A DNA stretch of 57,279 bases from Paenilisteria newyorkensis (GCF_000766145.1 NZ_JNFB01000017.1:1-57279); one strand, 5' to 3'; shown: positions 8,290-17,292, counted from the first letter of the stretch. Notes: generated by a model not told the origin, from the letters alone. A program made the numbers and translations.

Positions 8290-8961
8290 ATGATGGATAA
8301 AAATGCGCAAGGTATTGAAGCGATGCAAAAAAATGATTTAGAGACGGCGGTACGTCTTTTTACGGAGGTCATCGAGGAACATCCAAATGATCCAGTGGGC
8401 TTTATTAATTTCGGAAATGTGTTGCTTTCGATGGACGATTTTGAGCGGGCGGAGCGCTTTTTTGAGCGGGGGATTGAGCTTGATAGCAAGGCTTCTGCTG
8501 CTTATTATAGTTTAGGAAATCTGTATTATGTGTTGGAGCGTTATCAGGATGCGGCGAAGCAATTTGAACAGGCGATTGCGAATGGGCTGGATTCGGCGGA
8601 CGTGTATTTTATGATTGGTATGAGTTTTGCGCAGATGGATGAGAATTTGCTTGCGATTCCGTACTTGCTCCGTTCGGTGGAATTGGCGCCGGATGACGTG
8701 GAGGCGGCGTTCCAATATGGGATCGCGCTGGCGAAATCGGATCTTTTTGAGGATGCGATTGGGGCGCTGGAGCGTGTGTTGATGCTGAAACCGGATGATG
8801 CGGATGCGTTTTATAATATTGGCGCGGCGTATTTGGCTTGGCAAGGCGATTTAGTGATTGGAAAAACATATTTTGAAAAAGCGGTGGCAAGTGATGAGAA
8901 TCATGAGTTGGCGGCAAATGCGCTGGCGGCGATTCAGGATTTAGAGGCGAGCGGCGAGTAA
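8290..8961 (+). CDS. Tetratricopeptide repeat protein (YrrB-like)
   Basis: Almost entirely TPR repeats, 223 residues. About six 34-residue units are visible (for example YYSLGNLYYVLERYQDAAKQFEQAIANG and FYNIGAAYLAWQGDLVIGKTYFEKAV), with no signal peptide, so it is a soluble cytoplasmic adaptor. The B. subtilis gene at this place, between trmU and recD2, is the TPR gene yrrB, which it matches in size. No enzymatic domain is present and the partner is unknown. TAGGAGG precedes the tandem ATG-ATG at 8290/8293. recD2 follows by 33 bp with its own ribosome binding site. Confidence 0.88.
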   Translation: MMDKNAQGIEAMQKNDLETAVRLFTEVIEEHPNDPVGFINFGNVLLSMDDFERAERFFERGIELDSKASAAYYSLGNLYYVLERYQDAAKQFEQAIANGLDSADVYFMIGMSFAQMDENLLAIPYLLRSVELAPDDVEAAFQYGIALAKSDLFEDAIGALERVLMLKPDDADAFYNIGAAYLAWQGDLVIGKTYFEKAVASDENHELAANALAAIQDLEASGE

Positions 8962-8994
8962 GGTAGGACACGAAATCTGGAAGGAGGTGGGAAA

Positions 8995-11388
8995 ATGGAC
9001 ACGCAAGAAACGTTGGGATTGCTCGGTGAGAACGAGGAACTGTATATGAAAGGACTCGTGATGTCGACGATTTTTCATAATAGTGATAACTTATTTTCTG
9101 TGGTGCGGATTCAGGTGCAGGATACGAATACGACGTGGGACGAGAAGGATATCGTTGTGACGGGCTTTTTTCCTGCCCTTCATGAGCAAGAGGCGTACAT
9201 ATTTCATGGTAAATTAATGGATCATGCCAAATTTGGTCAGCAGTTTAAAGCGGATCGGTTCAAAAAAGAGATGCCGCAGACGAAGCAGGGTTTGGTGCAG
9301 TATTTATCTGGGGAACTTTTTAAAGGCATTGGGAAAAAGACGGCGGAACGTGTGGTGGAGACGCTTGGCGAGGATGCGATTAGTCGGATTTTGTCTGATC
9401 CATCGCTGCTTCAAGAGGTGCCTCGTTTGCCACTTGCGACGGCGGAAAGTTTGCTGGAATCGCTGCGCGAGAATCAAGGTTTGGAACATATTATGGTGAG
9501 CTTGAATGAGTACGGTTTTGGGCCGCAGCTCTCGATGAAAATTTTTCAGGCGTATAAGCAGGATACGTTGAATGTGCTGGAAAATAATCCTTATAAGCTG
9601 ATTGAAGATGTGAAGGGGATTGGGTTTAATCGTGCGGATGAGCTGGGGCGCAAGCTTGGTCTTGGTGGGAATCATTATTCGCGGTTGCAGGCGGCGATTC
9701 TGTACATGTTGGAGCAGGAGTCGTTGCAACAGGGAAATGTATTTATGGAGCGGGAAGTGTTGTTGGAGACGGTGACACAGCTGCTTGAGAATAGTGAGCC
9801 GATTCGGATTGAGCAGGAGCAGTTGACGAAGCAGTTATTGGCGCTTGAGGAAGATCAGAAGGTGATGACGGAGAACACGCGGGTGTACGTGCCATCGCTT
9901 TATTTTGCGGAGGCTGGATTTGCGGCGCACGTGAAACGGATGATGCGACAAAAGGAGTACGAGGAACTTTTTCCAAAATCGGAGTTTTATATCGCGCTTG
10001 GTGAACTGGAGGATCGGATCGGGGTTTCTTACGGGGAAACGCAGAAGGTGGCGCTTGAGCAGGCGTTAATGTCGCCGATGCTGATTTTGACTGGTGGACC
10101 GGGTACGGGGAAAACGACCGTTATTAAGGGAATCGTGGAGCTTTACGCGGAATTGAATGGTGTGAATTTGGACCCGATGTCGTATAAAGATGGACAGAAA
10201 TTGCCGATTTTGTTGGCGGCTCCGACGGGACGTGCGGCGAAACGGATGACAGAATCGACAGGATTGCCTGCGATGACGATTCACCGATTGCTGGGAATGA
10301 ACGGGCAGGAGCAGTTGGACGATGATAATGAGCGTTCAATTGAAGGGAAACTGTTGATTATTGATGAGATGTCGATGGTCGATATTTGGCTTGCGAACCA
10401 GCTTTTTCGGGCTTTGCCAGCACACATGCAAGTGATTTTAGTGGGAGACCAGGATCAGTTGCCATCAGTTGGACCGGGCCAAGTTTTGAAGGACATGTTG
10501 CGGTCGAACGAGATTCCGACGGTGGAGTTGACGGATATTTATCGGCAGGAAGACGGTTCCTCGATTATTGAGCTGGCGCATGATATTCGGCAAGGATTTT
10601 TACCAGCGACCTTCACGAAAAATAGCACGGATCGGTCGTTTTTCCATTGTACGGTGAACCAAATTGCGGAAGTCGTGGAGAAAGTCGTGGAAAATGCTAA
10701 GAAAAAAGGGTTTCGTGCGAAGGATATCCAAGTTTTGGCACCGATGTATCGCGGACCTGCGGGAATCGATATTTTAAATCGCAAAATGCAGGAAATTTTT
10801 AATGCGAATCCGGATGGAAAGCGTAAAGAAGTGAAGTTTGGCGATATCGTTTTTCGGATTGGGGATCGGGTGTTGCAACTTGTGAATCAGCCGGAGAAGA
10901 ACGTTTTTAATGGCGATTTTGGCGAGATTGTCTCAATTATTTATGCGAAGGAAAACACGGAGAAGCAGGATATGGTTGTGGTGCAGTTTGACCAGACGGA
11001 GGTCGAGTATTTCAGGCAGGAGTTTGGTCAGTTAACGCACGCGTATTGTTGTTCGATTCATAAGGCGCAGGGCAGCGAGTTTCCGATTGTGATTATGCCG
11101 GTGGTGCGGAGTTATTACCGGATGTTGCGACGCGATATTTTGTATACGGCGGTGACTCGGAGCAAGCAGTTTCTGATTATTTGTGGGGAAGAGGACGCGT
11201 TTCGGATGGGCGTCGAGCGGATTGATGAGGAGAAGCGGAATACGACGCTATATGAGCGGTTGCTGAGTGAGGAAGATATGCTGGCGACAGTGAGTAATCG
11301 GAAGTTGTTGACGGAGGAAAATTGGATGCATATTAATCCGATGATTGGGATGGATGATATTACTCCCTACCAGTTTATGCGCGCTTAG
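8995..11388 (+). CDS. recD2: RecD2-type ATP-dependent DNA helicase
   Basis: SF1B 5'-3' DNA helicase, 797 residues, in the usual RecD2 range. It differs from RecBCD RecD by a long N-terminal region carrying helix-hairpin-helix motifs (GIGKKTAERVVETLG, about 111-125; VKGIGFNRADELG, about 206-218). Walker A is TGGPGTGKTT (GGPGTGKT 367-374), Walker B is LLIIDEMSMVD (DEMS 457-460), motif III is ILVGDQDQLPSVGPG, and the C-terminal motifs V/VI are SIHKAQGSEFP and YTAVTRSK. In Gram-positive bacteria without RecBC it acts in DNA repair and at replication forks. The start has AAGGAGGTG at ideal spacing. A DUF4180 gene follows by only 8 bp. Confidence 0.96.
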   Translation: MDTQETLGLLGENEELYMKGLVMSTIFHNSDNLFSVVRIQVQDTNTTWDEKDIVVTGFFPALHEQEAYIFHGKLMDHAKFGQQFKADRFKKEMPQTKQGLVQYLSGELFKGIGKKTAERVVETLGEDAISRILSDPSLLQEVPRLPLATAESLLESLRENQGLEHIMVSLNEYGFGPQLSMKIFQAYKQDTLNVLENNPYKLIEDVKGIGFNRADELGRKLGLGGNHYSRLQAAILYMLEQESLQQGNVFMEREVLLETVTQLLENSEPIRIEQEQLTKQLLALEEDQKVMTENTRVYVPSLYFAEAGFAAHVKRMMRQKEYEELFPKSEFYIALGELEDRIGVSYGETQKVALEQALMSPMLILTGGPGTGKTTVIKGIVELYAELNGVNLDPMSYKDGQKLPILLAAPTGRAAKRMTESTGLPAMTIHRLLGMNGQEQLDDDNERSIEGKLLIIDEMSMVDIWLANQLFRALPAHMQVILVGDQDQLPSVGPGQVLKDMLRSNEIPTVELTDIYRQEDGSSIIELAHDIRQGFLPATFTKNSTDRSFFHCTVNQIAEVVEKVVENAKKKGFRAKDIQVLAPMYRGPAGIDILNRKMQEIFNANPDGKRKEVKFGDIVFRIGDRVLQLVNQPEKNVFNGDFGEIVSIIYAKENTEKQDMVVVQFDQTEVEYFRQEFGQLTHAYCCSIHKAQGSEFPIVIMPVVRSYYRMLRRDILYTAVTRSKQFLIICGEEDAFRMGVERIDEEKRNTTLYERLLSEEDMLATVSNRKLLTEENWMHINPMIGMDDITPYQFMRA

Positions 11389-11396
11389 GAAGGAAC

Positions 11397-11753
11397 ATGA
11401 AAATGGAGATTCAGAAATTTGAAAATGACGGTATTGCTCGGGTTAAGAGCGATGAGGTTATAATAAAAGATACGGCGTCGATGTTGGACTTTGTGATGAG
11501 TGTGCAATACGAAACGACGTATCACAAAATTATCATTGATAAAGTCGCTGTTTTAGAGGCGTTTTTCGATCTCAAGACAGGATTGCTAGGCGATGCTTTT
11601 CAAAAATTAGTGACATATCAGCTGAAAATGGCAATCATTGGTGATTTTTCAATGTATAGTGAGAATTTTAAGGATTATATGTATGAGAGTAATAAGGGGA
11701 GTCATGTTTATTTTGTTGCTACCGAGGAAGAAGCGGTTGATAAATTGAGATGA
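11397..11753 (+). CDS. DUF4180 family protein
   Basis: A 118-residue protein that fits the DUF4180 family, from conserved blocks DKVAVLEAFFDLKTGLLGDAFQKL, MAIIGDFSMY and YESNKGSHVYFVATEEEAVDKL. It is soluble, lacks any signal peptide, and has a mixed alpha/beta pattern. The biochemical function of the family is not known to me. It starts 8 bp after recD2, with AAGGA as ribosome binding site, so it is probably the last gene of that transcript. Its 3' end coincides with a bidirectional terminator shared with the convergent histidine kinase gene. Confidence 0.85.
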   Translation: MKMEIQKFENDGIARVKSDEVIIKDTASMLDFVMSVQYETTYHKIIIDKVAVLEAFFDLKTGLLGDAFQKLVTYQLKMAIIGDFSMYSENFKDYMYESNKGSHVYFVATEEEAVDKLR

Positions 11754-11800
11754 GAAAAGACGGTATGATAGCTGATTTTGCTATGTATACCGTCTTTTCT
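11753..11800. terminator. Bidirectional terminator between the DUF4180 gene and the histidine kinase gene
   Basis: AGAAAAGACGGTAT pairs perfectly with ATACCGTCTTTTCT, and ATAGC with GCTAT inside. A and T runs flank the stem on both sides, so it serves both converging transcripts. Confidence 0.88.
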
Positions 11801-11812
11801 TGTACAATCATA

Positions 11813-13249
11813 TTATTCATTATCCGCAAAAAACGGTAATTTAATCGTAAATATAGTACCTTCACCGGCCACGCTATGCACGCTAACTTCACCATCATGA
11901 TAGCTAATCAACTGCTTCACAATCGACAGCCCAATGCCGGATTCGCCGAACTTTGTGCTCGTTCGTGACATATCGGCTTTGTAGAAACGATCCCAAATCT
12001 GCTCGACTTCGGATTCATCCATGCCAATTCCTGTGTCGCTAATCTCGAAAATCGTTTCTTTATATTCCTGCCTCGCCGAAAGGGTAATCGTGCCGTTTTC
12101 GGTAAATTGGATGCTGTTTTTCACGATATTAATGAAAACTTGCATCAATCGGTCGTAGTCTGCAAAAATTTGGACGGAATCTCGGGTATCCACAATAATC
12201 TGGTCGCCTCTATTTTCGGCGGTCAATTGTAGCTGGTCTTTGATAATCGCCAAAAATTCATGTGCGGCGAATGTCGTTTTGTGCAGCTGAATCTGATTCG
12301 AACGAATGCGCTCATAATCGAGATTCTCATTCACAAGTCGTGCCAAGCGCCGAGCCTCGGTATCAATCAACGCAATACAACGATCTGTCTCGCTTTTTGG
12401 AATAATATCGTTGACTAAACCTTCTGTCAAACCGCTAATCGTCGTGAGTGGCGTCCGCATTTCATGGGAAACATCGGCGATAAACTGGCGGCGGCGCTTC
12501 TCTTGACGCTCAATCTCAATCGCGGATTCTTCCAACGTCTGCGTCATCTTGTTAAAATCACCAGCCAGCGCGCCAATCTCATCAATCGAACTTTCCTTCA
12601 ACCGCACGCTATAATTGCCCTTAATGACTTCTTTCGTCGCCGAACTTAGCTTACGAAAGCGGTTCACTTGTAGTTTTGCAATAATCGCACTCAAAATCAG
12701 GGCGATCGTAATCGAAATAAGAATCGTGTAGAAAACGTACCAATTAATTTTGCCGATGACTTTCTCAGTGCCGCTAATTGGCGAGGTGAGCATGATTCCA
12801 CCGGCAAATTCACCATTTTTCTCAATCGGAATACTCACGCGCGTCAATTGGTCAGTAAAGCGTGTGTCTACTAGCGTCGAAACCGTCTTGCCTTCCTGCA
12901 ATTCCTTCCATTCATCGGTTTTTAAATGGAAATCGGGCGGAAGTGGGCGATTGGTTTGCGGATAAATAATCGCAGCGGTATCATCGAAAATCACATAATG
13001 GATGTTTTTCACGCCTAAAATTTGCTGATACGTCTGCAAAATCGGACTTCCAGTTTCTCGGTCCGACATATTCTGCACATCTTTTGCAATTTCTTCCCCG
13101 TACGCCGTCAAATCCGAAACTTGTGTCTGGTACAAATAATCCTTCATAAAGTGCGAAATCAGCAGGCCAATCATCAAACAGGCGATAAACAAAATAACAA
13201 ACTGTGTCAAAAATAGCTGATAAAAGTATTTAAATTTCATCCTGATCAT
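11813..13249 (-). CDS. Sensor histidine kinase (YclK-like)
   Basis: Membrane histidine kinase of 478 residues. Order: transmembrane helix about 13-34, an extracellular sensing domain of about 130 residues, a second helix about 168-190, a HAMP linker, a dimerisation/phosphoacceptor domain with SHEMRTPLTT (His near 260), and an ATPase domain with N box NIVKNSIQ, G1 DTGIGMDE and G2 GESGIGLSIV. The start at 13249 overlaps the stop codon of the response regulator by 4 bp (ATGA), so translation is coupled; ATG 13240 is an alternative. With the divergent permease and ATPase genes the set matches B. subtilis yclHIJK in composition and lengths. The signal is unknown. Confidence 0.92.
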   Translation of the reverse strand: MIRMKFKYFYQLFLTQFVILFIACLMIGLLISHFMKDYLYQTQVSDLTAYGEEIAKDVQNMSDRETGSPILQTYQQILGVKNIHYVIFDDTAAIIYPQTNRPLPPDFHLKTDEWKELQEGKTVSTLVDTRFTDQLTRVSIPIEKNGEFAGGIMLTSPISGTEKVIGKINWYVFYTILISITIALILSAIIAKLQVNRFRKLSSATKEVIKGNYSVRLKESSIDEIGALAGDFNKMTQTLEESAIEIERQEKRRRQFIADVSHEMRTPLTTISGLTEGLVNDIIPKSETDRCIALIDTEARRLARLVNENLDYERIRSNQIQLHKTTFAAHEFLAIIKDQLQLTAENRGDQIIVDTRDSVQIFADYDRLMQVFINIVKNSIQFTENGTITLSARQEYKETIFEISDTGIGMDESEVEQIWDRFYKADMSRTSTKFGESGIGLSIVKQLISYHDGEVSVHSVAGEGTIFTIKLPFFADNE

Positions 13250-13944
13250 TCCGTTTCGTCGAATTTATAGCCGACGCCCCATATTGTATGAAGAAACGGA
13301 TGCGCCTCGGTCGCTATTTTCTGCCGCAACCGTTTGATATGCACGTCCACCGTACGCTCATCTCCATAAAATTGGTAACCCCAAACCTGTTCTAATAACT
13401 GCTCCCGCGAGAAAACTTGGCGTGGATGCTGCATCAAAAAGTATAACAAATCGAATTCTTTCGGCGTCAATGCCTCAAGTAACTGCCCCTCAAAATACAT
13501 TTCCCGCGTCTTTTTGCTAATTTTGAAATATTTCGTTTCTAGAATATCGTCATCCTCAGGTTTCGCCGCCGTGTCAACTGCTTGTCCTTTGCGACGCGTC
13601 ACCGCTTTAATCCGTGCCATCAATGTCAACGGGCTAAATGGCTTCGTCACATAATCATCTGCGCCAATCTCAAGCCCCAACACCTGATCCGACTCCGATT
13701 CCTTCGCCGTTAAAATAATAATCGGCACATCGCTCGTCTCACGAATTTTATGACAAATCGTCATGCCATCCATCCCCGGCAACATCAAATCGATAATCAC
13801 GATATCCCAATCTTCCTTACCAAATGTCTCAAAACCTTCCAAACCATCATGCACAAACGTAGCGTCTATCTTTTCCTTCATAAAAAACATCTCGATCATC
13901 GTGCAAACACTGACATTATCCTCAATCATTAATAGTTTCATCAT
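13246..13944 (-). CDS. OmpR-family response regulator (YclJ-like)
   Basis: DNA-binding response regulator of 232 residues. The receiver domain (1-120) has the acidic pocket IEDN (Glu8, Asp9), the phosphoacceptor Asp52 in VIIDLMLPGMDG, and Lys near 103 in VTKPFSP. A linker of about 25 residues leads to a winged-helix domain (about 135-230) with LTPKEFDLLYFLMQHPRQVFSREQLL and DVHIKRLRQKI. GAGAGAGG precedes ATG 13944. It is transcribed first in the operon with the kinase gene and faces the ABC transporter genes across a 173-bp divergent region, its most likely target. Confidence 0.94.
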   Translation of the reverse strand: MMKLLMIEDNVSVCTMIEMFFMKEKIDATFVHDGLEGFETFGKEDWDIVIIDLMLPGMDGMTICHKIRETSDVPIIILTAKESESDQVLGLEIGADDYVTKPFSPLTLMARIKAVTRRKGQAVDTAAKPEDDDILETKYFKISKKTREMYFEGQLLEALTPKEFDLLYFLMQHPRQVFSREQLLEQVWGYQFYGDERTVDVHIKRLRQKIATEAHPFLHTIWGVGYKFDETE

Positions 13945-14052
13945 TTTTGCCTCTCTCTCATTAATGCTCTCCCTTAAAATTAGACTATATTCACCGCGAA
14001 ATCAAGATAAATAATGTTTTTCGCAAAAGTTTAAAATACCGCACACAGTTTG

Positions 14053-14088
14053 TTCATATTTTTTTCACACCTTCCGTCTAATCTATAG
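14053..14088 (+). promoter_or_regulatory. Candidate regulator-dependent promoter of the ABC transporter genes
   Basis: Two half-sites, TTCATA (14053-14058) and TTCACA (14064-14069), are 11 bp apart, one helical turn as for OmpR-family direct repeats. They overlap the place of a -35 for -10-like TAATCT (14079-14084) or CTATAG (14083-14088). No TTGACA-like -35 is present, which suits an activated promoter. Confidence 0.4.
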
Positions 14089-14117
14089 AAAGAGCAAGAC
14101 GAAATGGAGGAAACGAT

Positions 14118-15596
14118 ATGAATTTTATCAAACGAGGATTACTCAGCATGAAAGCCAGAAAAGGACGAACGATTTTGCAATTATTCATTTTTACTATCGT
14201 GTGCGTACTTATTCTATCCGGATTCACGATTCAATCCGCAGCAAATAAAGCAAGCGAACTAGCAAGACAAGAATTGGGTGGGGATGTCACACTAAGCGTT
14301 GACCGCGAGAAGCAGGTGGAGGCGCAGCAAAAAGAATCGTCATCCAGTTCAGGTGGCACCACCGAGCGACGTATGTTCGAATCCACACCAGTAGCCGTTG
14401 CAGCAGCAAAAAAACTAGCAGAACTCGATCACGTAGCGGGTTACAATCTCTATTCCAACACTCAAGCCATGGCATCCGGTTTTGAGCCGATTGCATCATC
14501 AAATGATACATCCCAAACAGACGATTCCTCCACACAGCAAGGTCCAGGCGGCAACGATTCGAACCGTCCGCAAATGGTCCAAGCCGACCTAAGTGTATCC
14601 GGCGTTCTAGACTCAGCAACCGCAACAAAATTCAAAGCCGGAACCGACAAACTGGTATCCGGAAAAGCAATCACAGCAAGCGATGTCGGCAAAAATGTCG
14701 TGATGATTGAAAAAACACTAGCAGAAGAAAACGACCTCAAAGTTGGCGATAAAATCAAGATAAAATCCAGCGACGAAGCAACAACAGTCGAATTAACAAT
14801 ACAAGGCATTTACGAAACAACCGATTCAGGAACCGACGCAGCAGCGAACTTCTCCTTCCTAAATCCATACAACACGATTTACGTTCCATACACCGTTGCC
14901 AACACAATCAAAGGCAGTGACGCCAAAGACACTGTCGATTCCGCGATTTACTTCATGGATGACGCAGCAAACATCAGCGCCTTCGAAAAAGCAGCGAAAA
15001 AAGTAACAGCCGTCGATTGGGACACGTTCAAATTAGACGCCAATGACGCGACATATCAACAAATGATTGGACCAATCAACAACGTAGCCGCGTTTTCTAA
15101 AAATGTTGTCTATATTGTATCCATTGCAGGCGCGTTGATCTTAGGACTACTTGTAATGATGCAAATCCGCGAGCGTAAATACGAAATGGGTGTTTTACTC
15201 GCGATTGGTGAAAAACGCTCCAAACTCGTCGGCCAGTTCCTCGTTGAAATTTTGATAGTAGCAGTTCTATCGTTCGGAATCGCCGCGGTGAGCAGTCATT
15301 ATGTGGCGCAAGTTGTTGGAAATCAGCTACTAACCCAACAAAACGCGACCGCATCCGAATCGACATCATCGACAACAAACCAAAGAGGTCCAGGCGGAAA
15401 TGGCGGCGGTCCAGGATTTGGCTCATCACTCACAGCGAACACCGCAGAAATCAAATCACTCGACATCCAAGTAAGCCTAGAAGACATGCTGAAAATGGGC
15501 GGAATCGGCGTCGGCATTGCCTTCATTTCCGTATTACTACCATCCATCCTAGTCCTTCGCATGAACCCAAAAACAATCTTAACCAAACAAGAATAG
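14118..15596 (+). CDS. ABC transporter permease, FtsX/MacB type (YclI-like)
   Basis: Membrane subunit of 492 residues. It has one N-terminal transmembrane segment (about 20-40), a large extracellular MacB-type core domain, and three C-terminal segments (about 335-355, 375-395, 460-485) with the FtsX signature MQIRERKYEMGVLLAIGEKRSKLVGQFLVEIL. Proteins of this type couple ATPase cycles to work outside the membrane (antibiotic resistance, lipoprotein or peptide handling). The extracellular part carries two low-complexity inserts rich in Ser, Thr, Gly and Pro, near residues 75-90/130-155 and 415-440. TGGAGGAAAC precedes ATG 14118. Codon use is markedly A/C-rich compared with recD2 and its neighbours. 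Confidence 0.92.
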   Translation: MNFIKRGLLSMKARKGRTILQLFIFTIVCVLILSGFTIQSAANKASELARQELGGDVTLSVDREKQVEAQQKESSSSSGGTTERRMFESTPVAVAAAKKLAELDHVAGYNLYSNTQAMASGFEPIASSNDTSQTDDSSTQQGPGGNDSNRPQMVQADLSVSGVLDSATATKFKAGTDKLVSGKAITASDVGKNVVMIEKTLAEENDLKVGDKIKIKSSDEATTVELTIQGIYETTDSGTDAAANFSFLNPYNTIYVPYTVANTIKGSDAKDTVDSAIYFMDDAANISAFEKAAKKVTAVDWDTFKLDANDATYQQMIGPINNVAAFSKNVVYIVSIAGALILGLLVMMQIRERKYEMGVLLAIGEKRSKLVGQFLVEILIVAVLSFGIAAVSSHYVAQVVGNQLLTQQNATASESTSSTTNQRGPGGNGGGPGFGSSLTANTAEIKSLDIQVSLEDMLKMGGIGVGIAFISVLLPSILVLRMNPKTILTKQE

Positions 15597-15609
15597 GAGC
15601 GTGACCTTC

Positions 15610-16296
15610 ATGACAAAAATTCTCGAATTCAAAGGCGTAAGCTATGCCTATAAACAAAATGACAATCCAATTTTGGATAAAATAAACTATGACTTTGCAA
15701 CCGGCGTTTTCTATACCGTTGTAGGCAGCTCAGGATCAGGAAAAACCACTTTCCTATCCTTGGCAGGCGGCCTCGATTCACAACAAGACGGCGATATTTT
15801 CTACAAAGGTTTATCCTTGAAAAAAATCGGTCTCAACAAATACCGGAACCAATACGTTTCCATCGTGTTCCAAAGCTACAACCTATTAACCTACATGACC
15901 GCCCTTCAAAACGTGACGACCGCAATGGAAATCACGCATGTAAATCAACAAGACAAGCGCCAATTCGCACTCGATATGCTAGCAAAAGTCGGCATTGACG
16001 AAAAAATGGCCCGCCAAAAAGTCCTAACATTGAGTGGCGGGCAACAACAACGCGTTTCCATCGCCCGCGCGCTATGCTGTGAGACAGATCTCATCGTGGC
16101 AGATGAACCGACCGGGAATCTGGATGAACGCACGAGTAAAGAAGTCGTGACGCTATTCCAAGACTTGGCGCACAAAGAAGGGAAATGCGTTATTATGGTA
16201 ACACACGATCCGGAAATTGCTAAAGTATCAGATGTTAAAATCACGATGAAGAATGGTAAGTTTGATGTGAAGGAACAAATGGTAGTTACAGCATAA
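15610..16296 (+). CDS. ABC transporter ATP-binding protein (YclH-like)
   Basis: Single-domain ATPase of 228 residues, of the MacB/LolD-like class that pairs with FtsX-type permeases. Walker A is GSSGSGKTT (39-47), the Q-loop is SIVFQSYNLL, the signature is LSGGQQQR, Walker B is LIVADEPTGNLD, and the switch histidine is in MVTHDPEI. I use ATG 15610 with AGGAG upstream; a GTG at 15601 is too close to that site. It begins 13 bp after the permease stop, so the two form one transcript, ended by a strong symmetrical terminator. Confidence 0.94.
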   Translation: MTKILEFKGVSYAYKQNDNPILDKINYDFATGVFYTVVGSSGSGKTTFLSLAGGLDSQQDGDIFYKGLSLKKIGLNKYRNQYVSIVFQSYNLLTYMTALQNVTTAMEITHVNQQDKRQFALDMLAKVGIDEKMARQKVLTLSGGQQQRVSIARALCCETDLIVADEPTGNLDERTSKEVVTLFQDLAHKEGKCVIMVTHDPEIAKVSDVKITMKNGKFDVKEQMVVTA

Positions 16297-16298
16297 AC

Positions 16299-16343
16299 AA
16301 AATAAGCCGAATCGGATTTCTAGCGTCTGATTCGGCTTATTTT
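16299..16343. terminator. Bidirectional terminator after the ABC genes
   Basis: AAAATAAGCCGAATC and GATTCGGCTTATTTT form a perfect 15-bp stem with a 15-nt loop, with A/T runs suited to both converging transcripts. Confidence 0.9.
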
Positions 16344-16346
16344 CAT

Positions 16347-16841
16347 CTATAAAAATGTCAAAAACCGCTTATCCCAAAGCGACTCATGATGCGCCATAAT
16401 CGTTCCCGCATCCATCAAATCACTATCCGCCGTCGTATGCAAACCGCGCACCATATAGCTGTCAAATCCCAATCCATGCGCAAAGCGAACCGTCGTATCC
16501 ACACAATATTCCGTCTGCGCGCCGCAAAACTCAATCTTCTCCACATCCAAACCAGCAAGAATCGCCGGCAACTCCGTCTTAAAAAATGAATTCGCATGCG
16601 TCTTATTCACATAAATATCATCATGTCGACAATCCAATTCCGGCATCAACGCCCACGCATCACTACCAATCACCAATTCCTCATCCACATGCTGCACAAA
16701 AATCACCGGTTTCCCCGCATCCCGATACATCGCAATCCGCTGATTCACACCATCCAAGACACGCTCCAAATCAGCTAACGGATAATCCGCCGAATTCACC
16801 CCATTTTGCAAATCAATCACAACTAAAACATCACTCACCAT
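16347..16841 (-). CDS. Isochorismatase-like cysteine hydrolase
   Basis: Isochorismatase-fold hydrolase, 164 residues, with the cysteine-hydrolase triad Asp10 (VVIDLQNG), Lys80 (YVNKTHAN) and Cys113 (GAQTEYCVDTT). The family includes nicotinamidases and amidases acting on small carbonyl compounds. The metal-binding residues of true nicotinamidases are not evident, so the substrate stays open. The start ATG 16841 lies inside the end of the upstream EVE gene (11-bp overlap), which implies translational coupling. The terminator shared with the ABC operon follows at once. Confidence 0.88.
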   Translation of the reverse strand: MVSDVLVVIDLQNGVNSADYPLADLERVLDGVNQRIAMYRDAGKPVIFVQHVDEELVIGSDAWALMPELDCRHDDIYVNKTHANSFFKTELPAILAGLDVEKIEFCGAQTEYCVDTTVRFAHGLGFDSYMVRGLHTTADSDLMDAGTIMAHHESLWDKRFLTFL

Positions 16842-17292
16842 CTGCCATCACACCTTTCGAAGACGCATATTTCATCGGCAAGCCCATTTTTTCAGCAATC
16901 GTTAAAAAGAAATCCTTATCAATCTCAAAATGCCCATAACGCAAAGAAGAACGATATTTCTGCCAAGCTTCCAGTTGCGAAATCGTATGTAATGGCACTT
17001 GTTTTGCATCAGGAAAAAAGTCAATATCCTTACGATAAGGCGCAAATGTCTCACTCATCGCAAACGGATAAATCTCCGCGCCCTTCACACGCCCAATCGC
17101 CGTAAAACACTGGCACTTTTCATCCTCACCCAGCGTCTGTTTGGGACTATAATAAATCAACCAATCCCCAGGTTTCATCCGTTTCAGAGGTGCCTCTTTT
17201 CCATGACACAACTGCGAAAATCCACCTTCCACGCCTAGTTCGACATGATCCAAAGAAGCCACACCAATCCAATATTTTGTCATTCGAGCCAT
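16831..17292 (-). CDS. EVE domain protein
   Basis: A 153-residue single-domain protein of the EVE (PUA/YTH-related) fold: KYWIGVASLDHVELGVEGGFSQLCHG at the start, MKPGDWLIYYSPK and FTAIGRVKGAEIYPF in the middle. EVE domains bind modified bases in DNA or RNA, and some are fused to restriction-type nucleases; here the domain stands alone. The start is uncertain: ATG 17292 or ATG 17283 (MTKYWIG), neither with a strong ribosome binding site. It overlaps the isochorismatase-like gene by 11 bp, so the two are expressed together. Confidence 0.85.
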   Translation of the reverse strand: MARMTKYWIGVASLDHVELGVEGGFSQLCHGKEAPLKRMKPGDWLIYYSPKQTLGEDEKCQCFTAIGRVKGAEIYPFAMSETFAPYRKDIDFFPDAKQVPLHTISQLEAWQKYRSSLRYGHFEIDKDFFLTIAEKMGLPMKYASSKGVMADGE

